From assembly GCF_020905345.1 (NCBI RefSeq), contig NZ_JAJJMO010000001.1, forward strand, positions 4,402,001-4,466,000: DNA of 64,000 nt, given 5' to 3'. Positions 16,656-26,098 of this stretch are shown in pieces. Every line of letters starts with the position of its first letter. Position 1 is the stretch's first letter. Source of the stretch: Flavobacterium pisciphilum (lineage in GTDB: Bacteria > Bacteroidota > Bacteroidia > Flavobacteriales > Flavobacteriaceae). The position numbers were made by a program, and so were the translations under genes. The notes beneath the pieces are model-generated. The model did no database searches. It had not been told where the DNA came from and saw only the letters and a program-made list of their open reading frames with translations.

Positions 16656-16692
16656 AACTCCAAACAAGTTAACTTGTTTGGAGTTTTTTTTT
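16656..16692. terminator. perfectly palindromic terminator
   Basis: AACTCCAAACAAGTT and AACTTGTTTGGAGTT form a 15-bp perfect palindrome at 16656-16685, followed by seven T. It ends the DUF1573 gene; in the other direction it lies beyond the NlpC/P60 stop but lacks an equally good T run. Confidence 0.85.
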
Positions 16693-16716
16693 GATAGTTA
16701 TTGCCTAGCAATTAAT

Positions 16717-17223
16717 TTATTTAGGTAATACATTAATGCATTTATAAAAACGATTGCTGTAGTGGTTTGAGTCTAGAGCACTAATTATTACACTCTTTAC
16801 TTTTCCAGATGAGGCATGTATAAACTTTGACTTCATACCATTGGCTTCACAAATAATTCCAAGGTGTCCTATATTTTTTCTGTCCTTGTAACCATAAAAT
16901 ACTAAAATATCTCCCACCTTAAAGTCTTCCGGAGATTTTGCTTTACCTAAATTTTTATATGCACCAGAGCTTCGAGGTAAATTAATATCAAAATATTTAA
17001 AAACATAATTAACGAAACCAGAACAATCAAATCCCCTTTTTGGGTTATTGCTAGCATATAAATAAGGAGTTCCCAGATATTGTTTAGAATAGGTAATAAT
17101 AGAATCTCTGTCTATTATTGATTGTGTTTCTTGAGTTTGATTTATTGTAATTTTTTCTTCTTTTTTTATCCTAAATGATGAAAATAGAACTACAATAGTA
17201 AATATATAAATAGTGAATTTCAT
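16717..17223 (-). CDS. NlpC/P60 family cell-wall peptidase
   Basis: The 168-aa protein has an N-terminal hydrophobic signal or anchor (residues 2-17) and an NlpC/P60 domain from residue 40 to the end. The catalytic Cys is in RGFDCSGFVNYVF, the catalytic His in NIGHLGII, and a third polar residue in FIHASS. Such enzymes cut D-Glu-meso-DAP bonds in peptidoglycan peptides. The typical LPRSSG block follows the Cys, and GDILVFYG is also typical. It is monocistronic, convergent with the DUF1573 gene and divergent from the esterase gene. Confidence 0.9.
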   Translation of the reverse strand: MKFTIYIFTIVVLFSSFRIKKEEKITINQTQETQSIIDRDSIITYSKQYLGTPYLYASNNPKRGFDCSGFVNYVFKYFDINLPRSSGAYKNLGKAKSPEDFKVGDILVFYGYKDRKNIGHLGIICEANGMKSKFIHASSGKVKSVIISALDSNHYSNRFYKCINVLPK

Positions 17224-17344
17224 TTTTTGAGTAGAGAAATGATTTAATTTATAAAGATATGTGGTTGTTTTTAAATATCAAAGAAATGACTGGTAAGTAA
17301 TGAATTTTAGTAATGAAGGATGTTCCTTTCTTTAAAGCTACTAA

Positions 17345-18724
17345 ATGAAAAATAATATATTTAAGTTTGCTTTCATTCAGATGATTTCAAGTACTATGAT
17401 GACAAAAATTTCTCTTCCTACTATTTTTGGGGATAACATGGTGTTGCAACGCAATGCAGAAGTTACCATTTGGGGTTGGTCAAATCCAAATGAAGAAATC
17501 AAACTAATATCGAGTTGGAATAATAAAGAATATCAAGTCATTGCCAACGATCATGGGCAATGGGAATTCGTGATTAAAACACTTGAAGGAGGAGGGCCTT
17601 ATACAATTAGTGTAAAAGGAGATACCGAAGTAGTTCTGAAAAATATTCTTATAGGAGAAGTTTGGCTTTGTTCAGGACAATCTAATATGGAAATGGCTGC
17701 AAGCTGGGGAATCGATAATAGGGATGAGGAAGTGAAAAATGCTACTAATCCAAATATTCGTTTTTTTGCAGTTCAACAATTAACAGCTGCAACACCACAA
17801 AATAATCTATCAGGAAATTGGGTTGAGTCGACACCAGAAACCATGAGTGACTTCAGCGCAGTTGGTTATTTTTTTGCTAAACGGCTACAAGAAAATTTAA
17901 AGAATATCCCCATAGGCTTAATATCTTCAAGTATGGGAGGGACTCCTGCTGAGATTTGGATGCCAGAAGAAGTGGTTGTAAATGATCCTCTTTTAGCAGA
18001 AAGTGCAAAAATGTTCAACCAACAAGGATATGAACCTAGACAACCTGGACGTGCCTATAATGCGATGATTCATCCAATAACAGGGATTAAGATTGCAGGG
18101 ACAATTTGGTATCAAGGAGAATCAAATGTGGGGTCTACAATTTATGATAAAACACTATCGGCTCTAATTAACTCTTGGAGAAAAGTATGGCAAGAAGATT
18201 TTCCATTTTATTTTGTACAAATTGCTCCTAATAAAACAGGAAGGAATAATTTTTTGAATGTTGCCGTGAGAGATGCGCAACGCAAAGTTTTGAAAGAAGT
18301 TTCTAATACAGGAATGGTAGTAATAAGTGATATTAGTGATGTGAAAGAAATTCATCCAACAGATAAAAAAACGGTTGGAATCCGTCTGGCAGATCTTACT
18401 TTATTAAATACTTATAAAACCATTACTGATTTGGTAAATAGTCCACTTTATAAAGCAATTAGACTAGAAGAGAATAAAGTTATAGTTTCTTTTGATTATG
18501 CTGATGGATTGTATTTTAAAGATAAAAAAGAGGAGCAATTTGAAATAGCTGGAATTGATGAGGTTTTTTATCCAGCCAAAGCTGAAATTAAAAATAACGA
18601 AGTGTGGTTGGAAAGTAAAAAGGTTAATGTTCCTGTAAAAGTTCGTTTTGCATGGGGAAACACAATTCAGTCTAATTTATTTAATAAGGCTAATTTGCCT
18701 GCTTCTTGTTTTATCTCAGAATAG
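17345..18724 (+). CDS. sialate O-acetylesterase (SGNH hydrolase family)
   Basis: The 459-aa protein matches bacterial 9-O-acetylsialate esterases. The motif VWLCSGQSNMEM near residue 110 has the nucleophile Ser, GTIWYQGESNV near residue 250 is the second block, and ISDVKEIHPTDK near 338 carries the Asp/His pair. The start ISLPTIFGDNMVLQR is the usual first beta strand. The N-terminus is hydrophobic but weak as a signal peptide, so periplasmic location is likely though not certain. It removes O-acetyl groups from sialic acid or plant acetyl-xylan type glycans. It stands alone, with an inverted repeat at 18752-18816 downstream. Confidence 0.88.
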   Translation: MKNNIFKFAFIQMISSTMMTKISLPTIFGDNMVLQRNAEVTIWGWSNPNEEIKLISSWNNKEYQVIANDHGQWEFVIKTLEGGGPYTISVKGDTEVVLKNILIGEVWLCSGQSNMEMAASWGIDNRDEEVKNATNPNIRFFAVQQLTAATPQNNLSGNWVESTPETMSDFSAVGYFFAKRLQENLKNIPIGLISSSMGGTPAEIWMPEEVVVNDPLLAESAKMFNQQGYEPRQPGRAYNAMIHPITGIKIAGTIWYQGESNVGSTIYDKTLSALINSWRKVWQEDFPFYFVQIAPNKTGRNNFLNVAVRDAQRKVLKEVSNTGMVVISDISDVKEIHPTDKKTVGIRLADLTLLNTYKTITDLVNSPLYKAIRLEENKVIVSFDYADGLYFKDKKEEQFEIAGIDEVFYPAKAEIKNNEVWLESKKVNVPVKVRFAWGNTIQSNLFNKANLPASCFISE

Positions 18725-18751
18725 AAACTAACTAGTAGGAATGTGGAAACA

Positions 18752-18816
18752 AAAAAACTTATTTGTCATGAATAGCATGGGGTATTTATGAGTTAATTTT
18801 TACAAATAAGTTTTTT
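18752..18816 (+). terminator. long-loop inverted repeat, probable terminator
   Basis: AAAAAACTTATTTGT at 18752-18766 is the inverted complement of ACAAATAAGTTTTTT at 18802-18816, 15 bp, with about 35 nt between. The 3' arm can also fold locally as ACAAATAA/TTATTTGT. It lies after the esterase gene and ends in a T run. Confidence 0.5.
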
Positions 18817-18822
18817 ATTTGT

Positions 18823-18830
18823 TATCTTTG
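18823..18830 (+). promoter_or_regulatory. -7 element (TATCTTTG) for the DUF308 gene
   Basis: TATCTTTG matches TAnnTTTG. It lies 110 nt before the ATG at 18940, giving a rather long leader in which I see no clear structure. Confidence 0.45.
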
Positions 18831-18939
18831 AGAGACTTCGAAATAAAGCAAATTATATAAAAGAATGCTTTAGGAAAAGGTTGATGATTAAAGGTAAGCT
18901 GAAAACTTAATAGAGTAAGCATGATTTAAAATATACTTT

Positions 18940-19542
18940 ATGGAAAATTCTTTATTTAAAAAAGTAAAAAAAGCTATTGATTATTGGTACATTCCATTAT
19001 TAGTGGGGTTGCTTTTTGTTGGAATAGGAGTTTGGTCTTTTATAACACCTCTAGCAGCATATTTAACTCTTGCGTTTCTTTTTAGTATTTCATTTTTGGC
19101 TAGCGGAGTTTTTGAGATCATTTTTGCGCTTTCAAACAGAAAAAAAATAGATAATTGGGGATGGACATTAGCATCAGGAATTTTAGGATTGGTAGTTGGG
19201 ATATTGCTAATTTCTAATCCGTTAATTTCGATTACCATACTTCCATTATACGTAGGATTTGTTATTTTATTCCGTTCAATAATGGCTATAGTTATTGCTT
19301 TTGATTTAAAGAGTTATCGAGTACCAGATTGGGGAAATCTTTTGGTTTTAGGGATTTTAGGAATTATATTTTCATTTATATTATTGTGGAACCCTATTTT
19401 TGCAGGGCTTTCACTAGTATATTGGACAGCTTTTGCTTTTATTGCAATTGGAGCTTTTTATATTTATTTTTCTTTCAAGCTCAAAAAAATACATGATATC
19501 CCAGAAAAGCTACATGAATTAGAAGATAGGATGAATTCATAA
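18940..19542 (+). CDS. HdeD/DUF308 family membrane protein
   Basis: The 200-aa protein has six hydrophobic segments in three pairs (about residues 15-55, 66-110 and 122-165), the internal pattern of DUF308/HdeD proteins. Typical words are ASGILGLVVGILLISNP and LGILGIIFSFILLWNP, which look like repeats of each other. HdeD is linked to acid resistance in E. coli; whether this protein has that role is unknown. The C-terminus is charged and probably cytosolic. It has its own promoter element and a terminator downstream. Confidence 0.85.
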   Translation: MENSLFKKVKKAIDYWYIPLLVGLLFVGIGVWSFITPLAAYLTLAFLFSISFLASGVFEIIFALSNRKKIDNWGWTLASGILGLVVGILLISNPLISITILPLYVGFVILFRSIMAIVIAFDLKSYRVPDWGNLLVLGILGIIFSFILLWNPIFAGLSLVYWTAFAFIAIGAFYIYFSFKLKKIHDIPEKLHELEDRMNS

Positions 19543-19590
19543 AGATTTTTTTTGGATATTCTTGTGAATAACCAAAAGAACAAAACTATA

Positions 19591-19650
19591 AATCGAAAGT
19601 ATTTCAATTAGTATAAAATAATTGTATAATACTTTCGATTTCTTATTTTT
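19591..19650 (+). terminator. terminator after the DUF308 gene
   Basis: AATCGAAAGTAT pairs with ATACTTTCGATT (12 bp). The stem continues with CAATTA/TAATTG and is followed by TCTTATTTTT. Confidence 0.75.
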
Positions 19651-19716
19651 ACAGGAGTAGAATTTATACCTTAATTAGTCATAAATTCTTAAACTTTCAA
19701 TTTCTAAATCAATAAA

Positions 19717-20673
19717 ATGAAATACAACAGATGTGGAAAAAGCGGCTTATTATTACCGCAGATTTCTTTGGGATTATGGCATAATTTCGGTTCAGTAGAT
19801 AATTTTGAGAATGGAGAAAGTATCATTAAAGAAGCTTTTGATAAGGGGATAACGCACTTTGATTTAGCTAATAATTATGGGCCAGTTCCAGGTTCAGCCG
19901 AAGAAAATTTTGGAAAAATACTATGGCATAATTTTCAGGGAAACTTAAGAGATCAAATTGTAGTTTCTACCAAAGCAGGTTATACCATGTGGGATGGACC
20001 GTATGGCGATTGGGGTTCTCGAAAATACTTATTGTCAAGTTTAGATCAGAGTTTAAAACGTATGAAACTAGATTATGTGGATATTTTTTATTCGCATCGG
20101 TTTGATCCTGAAACGCCTTTAGAAGAAACGATGATGGCATTAGATTATGCTGTACGGAGTGGGAAAGCTTTATATGCGGGAATATCCAATTATAATGCAG
20201 AGCAAACCAGAGAAGCAACTGCAATTTTAAAACAATTAGGAACACCATGTTTAATACATCAGGTAAAGTATTCGATGTTTGTTAGAGAGCCAGAAGCAGG
20301 TTTACTTGATGTCCTAGAGGAAAAAGGAGTAGGTTGTATTGCATTTTCACCTTTGGCGCAAGGGCTTTTAACTGATAAATATTTAAAAGGAATTCCAGAG
20401 AATTCTAGAGCATCAAATCCAAACGGGAATTTGCAACTTAAAGAAATATCAGAACAAAAAGTGCAAAAGATAATTGCCTTGAATGAGATTGCTCAGAAGA
20501 GAAATCAATCTTTGGCACAAATGGCATTGACTTGGCTGTTAAAAGACAACCGTGTTACATCAGTTCTAATCGGTGCGAGTTCAGTAGGACAGTTAAATAA
20601 TAATATTGATAGTTTGCAAAATCTTGCTTTTACTCAAGATGAATTACAAGCTATTGAAACTATTTTAGGGTAA
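19717..20673 (+). CDS. aldo/keto reductase (YghZ-like)
   Basis: The 318-aa NADPH-dependent oxidoreductase has the full AKR set: FDLANNYGP (Asp and Tyr of the active site, near residues 50-58), VVSTKAGYTMW (Lys near 88), VDIFYSHRFDP (His near 122), and LAQGLLTDKYL plus LIGASSVGQL for cofactor binding. The combination GYTMWDGPYGDWGSRKYLLSSLDQSL is typical of the L-glyceraldehyde-3-phosphate reductase/YghZ group, which also detoxifies aldehydes. It stands alone, with a bidirectional terminator downstream. Confidence 0.92.
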   Translation: MKYNRCGKSGLLLPQISLGLWHNFGSVDNFENGESIIKEAFDKGITHFDLANNYGPVPGSAEENFGKILWHNFQGNLRDQIVVSTKAGYTMWDGPYGDWGSRKYLLSSLDQSLKRMKLDYVDIFYSHRFDPETPLEETMMALDYAVRSGKALYAGISNYNAEQTREATAILKQLGTPCLIHQVKYSMFVREPEAGLLDVLEEKGVGCIAFSPLAQGLLTDKYLKGIPENSRASNPNGNLQLKEISEQKVQKIIALNEIAQKRNQSLAQMALTWLLKDNRVTSVLIGASSVGQLNNNIDSLQNLAFTQDELQAIETILG

Positions 20674-20721
20674 ATTATAGGGCAGGGACTATTGTTATTT
20701 TTGTAATATGAATTAAAAGAA

Positions 20722-20758
20722 AAACCACCTGTAAAAAGTTTTTACAGGTGGTTTAATT
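20722..20758. terminator. bidirectional terminator between aldo/keto reductase and pepT
   Basis: AAACCACCTGTAAAAA and TTTTTACAGGTGGTTT form a 16-bp perfect stem with a minimal loop, suited to ending both converging transcripts. Confidence 0.85.
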
Positions 20759-20798
20759 TAAAATATCTTTTATCTAAATACAGTATTGTTATTTAGAA

Positions 20799-22076
20799 TT
20801 ATTTCTTTTTTGTAGGCTTTATTGGCGCATCAAATATTCCAGGAATTGCAGTCATTTCAGCAATTTTCACAATAACATCAGTTGCTTTTTGCATGCTTTC
20901 CACAGGAACATATTCGTATTTACCATGAAAGTTATGACCACCAGCAAAAATATTTGGGCAAGGCAATCCCATGTATGATAATTGAGAACCGTCAGTTCCA
21001 CCTCTAATTGGTTTTATTAGTGGTTTAATGTTTAATTCTTTCATTGCTTTTTCTGCAATATCAACAATATGCTTTACAGGTAAAACCTTTTCTTTCATAT
21101 TGTAGTATTGATCATTTATTTGAGCAATTACGATTGGTTCTCCGAATTTTTTAGCAAACTTATGATTGATTTTTTTAGTAATTCTCTCAATCAATTTTTT
21201 ACGTCTTTCAAATTTTTTAGCACTATGATCTCTAATGATAAGCTCTAAGACAGTTTCTTCGATACTTCCAGTTATATGATGTACGTGAAAGAAACCTTCG
21301 TATCCTTTAGTTTCTTGAGGAGTTTCTCCTTTAGGTAGTTCATTAATAAACTCATTAGCGATAAGCATTGAGTTAATCATTTTTCCTTTGGCATAACCTG
21401 GATGTACACTTTTACCTTTAAAGATAATTTTTGCTCCAGCAGCATTAAAGTTTTCGTATTCAAGCTCCCCAATCTGACTTCCGTCCATTGTATAAGCCCA
21501 TTCAGCACCAAACTTTTCTACATCAAAATGATGTGCACCACGACCGATTTCTTCATCAGGAGTAAATCCAACTCTAATTTTACCGTGTTTAATGTCAGGG
21601 TTTTGAATTAGGAATTCCATTGCAGATACAATTTCTGTAATTCCAGCCTTATCATCTGCACCTAGTAATGTAGTTCCGTCAGTTGTAATTAAGGTTTGCC
21701 CTTTATATTGTAATAAATCTTTGAAGTAACTTGGAGATAAAATAATATTTTGTTCAGCATTCAGTACAATGTCTTTACCGTCATAATTAGGAACAATTTG
21801 AGGTTTTACATTCGCTCCTGTAAAATCAGGAGAAGTGTCAAAATGAGAAATAAAGCCAATAGTAGGAACAGCATGTTCTACATTACTTGGTAAAGTAGCC
21901 ATGATATAAGCTTTGTCATCTATAGTAACATCTTGCATTCCGATGCTTTTTAGTTCTTCGGCTAGTTTATTAGCAAGATCCCATTGCTTTGCAGTACTAG
22001 GAGTATTTTGTGAATTTGGATCAGACTCTGTATCAATTGTTACATAACTAATAAATCGATCTATAATATGTTGCAT
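20799..22076 (-). CDS. pepT: peptidase T
   Basis: PepT removes the N-terminal residue from tripeptides in the cytosol and uses two zinc ions. The 425-aa product matches family length and shows the metal and catalytic sites in order: SHFDTSPDF (His, Asp), [10 protein letters not shown] (bridging Asp), TPDEEIGRG (catalytic Glu and ligand), [33 protein letters not shown], and the last ligand His in [12 protein letters not shown] PepT-type dimerisation domain lies between residues 210 and 320. It is monocistronic, with a -7 element (TATATTTG) at 22093-22100. Confidence 0.96.
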   Translation of the reverse strand: MQHIIDRFISYVTIDTESDPNSQNTPSTAKQWDLANKLAEELKSIGMQDVTIDDKAYIMATLPSNVEHAVPTIGFISHFDTSPDFTGANVKPQIVPNYDGKDIVLNAEQNIILSPSYFKDLLQYKGQTLITTDGTTLLGADDKAGITEIVSAMEFLIQNPDIKHGKIRVGFTPDEEIGRGAHHFDVEKFGAEWAYTMDGSQIGELEYENFNAAGAKIIFKGKSVHPGYAKGKMINSMLIANEFINELPKGETPQETKGYEGFFHVHHITGSIEETVLELIIRDHSAKKFERRKKLIERITKKINHKFAKKFGEPIVIAQINDQYYNMKEKVLPVKHIVDIAEKAMKELNIKPLIKPIRGGTDGSQLSYMGLPCPNIFAGGHNFHGKYEYVPVESMQKATDVIVKIAEMTAIPGIFDAPIKPTKKK

Positions 22077-22092
22077 TTTTTTATTTTTTTAG

Positions 22093-22100
22093 CAAATATA
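22093..22100 (-). promoter_or_regulatory. -7 element of the pepT promoter (TATATTTG)
   Basis: Read on the minus strand, TATATTTG is a perfect TAnnTTTG box 16 nt before the pepT ATG. No TTG is seen at -33. Confidence 0.6.
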
Positions 22101-22201
22101 GACAATTTTTTTAGCTGTCTTATTTTAGATTAAAAACATCCTGAAGTAAACAAAAAGGATGTTGTTTTATAATTGGATTCTTTTCTTACTAATTTTATTT
22201 T

Positions 22202-23341
22202 TTAAATGCTTTTTACACATCTAAAGCCAAGGTGATTTGCTGGAGAGCGTATTTCGCCTTTTCCTCTGGTGCCTACCATATATCGAGTGCAATATTGATC
22301 GGTGCATAAAAAGGAACCTCCACGATGCACTTTTTTGAGCTGGTCCGGTTCAGAAGGGTCATTACTTATCTCAGGTCCTTGAGGGTTTTTAGTAACTTTG
22401 CCACTTTCTGCTAATGATTTGTAATAGTCTGCGCTATACCAGTCATTTACCCATTCCCAAACATTTCCTGCCATATCGTATAATCCATAAGCATTTGGAG
22501 CGAATTGTGCTGTTGAAGCAATCCCTTTAAATCCGTCTTCACCAGTATCACCGTTCTTAATAGGGAAATGTCCTTGGTATATATTGGCCTGAAATTTTCC
22601 TTTTGGTTTTAAAGTATTTCCCCAAGTGTATAATTCTCCAGTTTTTCCCCCTCTAGCAGCAAATTCCCATTCAGCTTCACTAGGAAGTCTTTTACCAGCC
22701 CATTTTGCATAAGCGGCAGCATCCTCATAAGCAACTTGTACAACAGGGTATTTTTCTTTGCCTCTTATTGTGCTATCAGGTCCTTCAGGATGTTTCCAAT
22801 TGGTTCCTCCAATGTAAGACCACCATTGTAAAAAGTTATCTAGATTTACAGATGTTGAGGTAGGTGTAAATACAACAGAACCTATTATTAAATCTTCTTC
22901 GGCAACTGCAGGAAATTCTTCTTTGGTAGGTTTTTGCTCAGCAACTGTAATGTATCCAGTTGCATTTACAAATTGTTCAAATTGTTCATTTGTAACTTCT
23001 GTCTCATCCATCCAATATCCATCTACATATACGCGATGAATTAGAGCAGCATCTTTGGTAACTCCTTTTATGCTACATAAACTTTCGTCTGCAACATTAC
23101 TTCCCATCGAGAATTCTCCTCCAGGAATCCAAACCATGCCTTTTGGAGCTTTAGATGGAGCCATTTTTTTATTAACGATTGTAGGTTCAAATTTAGATTC
23201 AGATGAGGTTATTTGAATTTGATTGCAATCTAATGTTGAATTTTCTACAGCCGGTTTTGTGAATTTTGCGTAGCCAATGCTAATAAATAAAACGCTACTG
23301 GCTACTATTCCGAATATCCAAAATTTGTTTAATTTTTTCAT
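22202..23341 (-). CDS. formylglycine-generating-enzyme-like protein (SUMF1 domain)
   Basis: The 379-aa protein has an N-terminal signal or membrane anchor (residues 9-26) and then a full FGE-sulfatase domain from about residue 68: GMVWIPGGEFSMGS, MDETEVTNEQFEQFV, RLPSEAEWEFAARGG, AGNVWEWVNDWY and RGGSFLCTDQYCTRYM. Cys346 and Cys351 (C-x4-C) correspond to the catalytic cysteine pair of true FGEs, which turn a sulfatase Cys into formylglycine. Many Bacteroidota SUMF paralogues (GldJ, GldK) lack these. No sulfatase of the classical kind is adjacent. The gene is monocistronic and divergent from pyrD. Confidence 0.87.
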   Translation of the reverse strand: MKKLNKFWIFGIVASSVLFISIGYAKFTKPAVENSTLDCNQIQITSSESKFEPTIVNKKMAPSKAPKGMVWIPGGEFSMGSNVADESLCSIKGVTKDAALIHRVYVDGYWMDETEVTNEQFEQFVNATGYITVAEQKPTKEEFPAVAEEDLIIGSVVFTPTSTSVNLDNFLQWWSYIGGTNWKHPEGPDSTIRGKEKYPVVQVAYEDAAAYAKWAGKRLPSEAEWEFAARGGKTGELYTWGNTLKPKGKFQANIYQGHFPIKNGDTGEDGFKGIASTAQFAPNAYGLYDMAGNVWEWVNDWYSADYYKSLAESGKVTKNPQGPEISNDPSEPDQLKKVHRGGSFLCTDQYCTRYMVGTRGKGEIRSPANHLGFRCVKSI

Positions 23342-23464
23342 TAATTCTATAGATTTAGTATGGTTTTTATTTTAAGGCATAAAACTACAATAAAAAACTT
23401 TAAACAACTTAAATTAGCGAGCTGTTTTTTTGTATAAATTAGGTGCGTTTTAGTATATTATAAT

Positions 23465-23472
23465 TAAATTTG
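23465..23472 (+). promoter_or_regulatory. -7 element of the pyrD promoter (TAAATTTG)
   Basis: TAAATTTGCAG matches TAnnTTTG followed by CA. It lies 25 nt before the pyrD ATG. Confidence 0.6.
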
Positions 23473-23497
23473 CAGCCACAAAAACAACAACACACTT

Positions 23498-24520
23498 ATG
23501 TATAAATTGCTTATTCGTCCGATACTTTTTAGGTTTGATCCAGAAGAAGTTCATTATTTTACTTTTTCATTTGTTAGATTTATTTCAAAAATACCAGGAG
23601 TCTCATCGATTATAAAAGCGATTTATAAAGTAAATGATTCTCGTTTAGAGCGAGAAGTTTTTGGAATAAAGTTTAGTAATCCAGTTGGACTAGCCGCAGG
23701 ATTTGATAAAGATGCCAAATTATACAAAGAACTTTCAGATTTTGGTTTCGGATTTATAGAAATAGGTACTGTAACGCCCGTAGGACAAGAGGGAAATCCT
23801 AAAAAGAGATTGTTTCGTTTAAAAGAAGATCAGGCTATTGTTAATCGAATGGGATTTAATAATGGTGGGGTTATTGAGGCGATCGAACGATTAAAGGAAA
23901 ATAAAGGAGTTCTAATTGGAGGAAACATTGGTAAAAATAAAGTAACTCCTAACGAGAATGCAGTTGATGATTATATCATTTGTTTCAATGCTTTGTTTAA
24001 TCATGTTGATTATTTTGTAGTGAATGTAAGTTCGCCAAATACACCAAATTTGAGAGCTTTACAGGATAAAGAGCCATTGACTCAATTGTTACAGACGTTG
24101 CAAAATAAAAATTTAACGCATGCTAAGCCAAAGCCAATTTTATTAAAAATAGCTCCAGACTTAACAGATGAGCAATTATTGGATATCATAGATATAATTA
24201 AAACTACGCAAATTGCGGGTGTAATTGCAACCAATACTACGATTTCTAGAGAAGGACTACAGTCTATAAATAAAGAAGAAATGGGTGGTTTGTCAGGGAA
24301 ACCTTTAACCAAAAGATCTACCGAAGTAATTCGTTTTCTTTCAGAAAAAAGTAATAAAGCATTTCCTATCATAGGAGTAGGGGGAATTCATACCGCTCAA
24401 GATGCAATTGAGAAATTAAATGCAGGAGCAAGTTTAGTCCAGTTATACACAGGGTTTATTTATGAAGGTCCAGCTTTGATAAAAGCAATTAATAAAGAGA
24501 TCTTAAATAAAGGTTTGTAA
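23498..24520 (+). CDS. pyrD: dihydroorotate dehydrogenase (quinone), class 2
   Basis: PyrD oxidises dihydroorotate to orotate and passes electrons to quinone, the fourth step of pyrimidine synthesis. The 340-aa product has the class 2 N-terminal membrane-associating helices (residues 1-45, [16 protein letters not shown]) and an FMN barrel: [57 protein letters not shown] with the catalytic Ser, ATNTT, and IGVGGI. Its 3' end overlaps the convergent DUF3307 gene by 18 nt. Confidence 0.96.
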   Translation: MYKLLIRPILFRFDPEEVHYFTFSFVRFISKIPGVSSIIKAIYKVNDSRLEREVFGIKFSNPVGLAAGFDKDAKLYKELSDFGFGFIEIGTVTPVGQEGNPKKRLFRLKEDQAIVNRMGFNNGGVIEAIERLKENKGVLIGGNIGKNKVTPNENAVDDYIICFNALFNHVDYFVVNVSSPNTPNLRALQDKEPLTQLLQTLQNKNLTHAKPKPILLKIAPDLTDEQLLDIIDIIKTTQIAGVIATNTTISREGLQSINKEEMGGLSGKPLTKRSTEVIRFLSEKSNKAFPIIGVGGIHTAQDAIEKLNAGASLVQLYTGFIYEGPALIKAINKEILNKGL

Positions 24521-25219
24521 AGTCATTGCTTTAGTAATAAGACCAGTAAGTAATGCGATTCCAAAACTTAAAAGAGTTCCAATAAGAACGTATTCAGTTA
24601 GTTTGCGATCTTTGGCTTCTTTTAAATCACCAAATCTAAAGATGGATTTAGCAGCCAATAGAAAACCTATGGCTTCAAAATGACCTGTCATTATAAAACA
24701 AAACACAAATAAACGTTCTAGAATGCCAATGTAATTTCCTGCATTGGCAAGAGAATTGTCAGCCTCATTGTTGTTTTCTGGAGTCCAAATCGAGATGAGG
24801 TTTTTAATACAAATAGAAGTTGGTTTGGTTAAAAACAAAACCCCAGTTACAATAATCCAGAAGTGGCTGTTAAATCCAAGTAAATCTATTTTTTGCTGAT
24901 TGTATAAAAGGGCAATTGCAATTAAAACTATAAAATGGGCTATTTGGTCTCCTATAAACCAAGCTCTTTTGGTAGAAGTCTTCTGAAAATGTAGTTTTAA
25001 AAAGTCAATAAATCCGTGAGTAATTGCTAATAAAAGCGCATACCATCCAAAAGAAAGCTCACCAACCAAAATCCAAGTTAAGATACCGTGTAAAGCTGCG
25101 TGCATATATAAATAAATGCTTTTTTGTTTCTTAATCTCCTTATTAATAACCCATGAATTAGGTTGGAAAATAAAGTCACCAAGTAAATGAGCCAAAAATA
25201 ATTTTACAAATACTATCAT
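24503..25219 (-). CDS. DUF3307 domain-containing membrane protein
   Basis: The 238-aa membrane protein starts [14 protein letters not shown], the DUF3307 hallmark (HxxGDFxxQ), and has about seven hydrophobic segments. [14 protein letters not shown] and [13 protein letters not shown] add conserved histidines that could bind a metal. Function is unknown. The start overlaps the stop of the SatD gene (ATGA-type), so both come from one transcript. The partnership of SatD and DUF3307 is common in bacteria. Its 3' end overlaps pyrD by 18 nt on the opposite strand. Confidence 0.85.
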   Translation of the reverse strand: MIVFVKLFLAHLLGDFIFQPNSWVINKEIKKQKSIYLYMHAALHGILTWILVGELSFGWYALLLAITHGFIDFLKLHFQKTSTKRAWFIGDQIAHFIVLIAIALLYNQQKIDLLGFNSHFWIIVTGVLFLTKPTSICIKNLISIWTPENNNEADNSLANAGNYIGILERLFVFCFIMTGHFEAIGFLLAAKSIFRFGDLKEAKDRKLTEYVLIGTLLSFGIALLTGLITKAMTLQTFI

Positions 25220-25833
25220 AAAGTGAATTCTTTTATTTGTGATCTAAAATAGCGGTCTAAATCCATCATTAAATCAAATTGTGCCCGTTTTTGTCTTCGA
25301 CTTACAGCAGCTTGGTTAATGCCTAGTTTTAATCCAATTTCTTCCTGTGATAAAGTTGGGTTCTGTATTGCAATTACGATAAATTCTGCTGCAGGAACCA
25401 GCCAATTATCCATAAAAGTTAAGCTTAATCGTAACATCAAATTGAGTTTTATGTCAAAATCAGCATTTCCAGATTTTAGAGACAAAGTTGTTTTTTGTTT
25501 TTTTAATGTTTCAAAAAGCTCCCCAGAGTATATAAAAGCAGTTCCGTTGCTTTCAGATATTTTCTTTGCTTTATGTGTTTTGTCTCCAAAACCAATACTC
25601 ATTCTGGCATCAAGCTTCAAAGTTCTTAAATAGGCTTTTATCAATAAAGATGATAATAAAGCATCCTCAGGATTCTTGATTTCTATCTGAAATTCATCAC
25701 CACGATAAATTTCCCATTCTATGGGGTTTTTACCAAACAGATTAAAAAGTTTTTTTAAGCCATCAATCCAATCTTTGGGTTGTAGCTGTCTAGAACCAAT
25801 AATATCACCTGTGATTATACTTACCATATTCAA
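25216..25833 (-). CDS. SatD family protein with C-terminal HTH
   Basis: The 205-aa protein begins VSIITGDIIGSRQL and has the SatD pattern (EIYRGDEFQIEI, DARMSIGFGD, NGTAFIYSGELFE), resembling a degenerate nucleotide-cyclase-like fold. The last 50 residues form a helix-turn-helix: TLSQEEIGLKLGINQAAVSRRQKRAQFDL. It is therefore a possible one-component regulator. A second in-frame ATG two codons in (25827) is an equally good start. It precedes the DUF3307 gene, overlapping by 4 nt. A tandem palindrome at 25981-26028 lies upstream and is a candidate operator. Confidence 0.85.
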   Translation of the reverse strand: MNMVSIITGDIIGSRQLQPKDWIDGLKKLFNLFGKNPIEWEIYRGDEFQIEIKNPEDALLSSLLIKAYLRTLKLDARMSIGFGDKTHKAKKISESNGTAFIYSGELFETLKKQKTTLSLKSGNADFDIKLNLMLRLSLTFMDNWLVPAAEFIVIAIQNPTLSQEEIGLKLGINQAAVSRRQKRAQFDLMMDLDRYFRSQIKEFTL

Positions 25834-25980
25834 ATATAATTAAAAATTAAATACCATTTTTGTTTCAAATTTTCTTGATTCTATAGTTTATCTATTAAGC
25901 AATTTGACTTTCTGCTTTAAAATGTAAAACTTCTGATACTCATGATAAAAAACATTACAAAGATAAGGAATGTTATTTAT

Positions 25981-26028
25981 TATTACGTTTTTGTGTAATA
26001 TTTGTTATTATTACGTTTTTGGGTAATA
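25981..26028. promoter_or_regulatory. tandem palindromic operator candidate (TATTAC-N8-GTAATA x2)
   Basis: Two copies of TATTACGTTTTTG(T/G)GTAATA lie at 25981-26000 and 26009-26028, with starts 28 bp apart. Each is an inverted repeat TATTAC/GTAATA with an 8-nt spacer, and the two differ at one base. They lie between the divergent satD-like gene and the HMG-CoA lyase gene. The form fits binding of a dimeric HTH protein; the SatD-type protein is the nearest candidate. Confidence 0.5.
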
Positions 26029-26098
26029 AAATAAACAAAGGGATATTTTTTATTTATATAAAAAAGACTGTAACTTAGCATTTAGAAACAGAGTCGCT

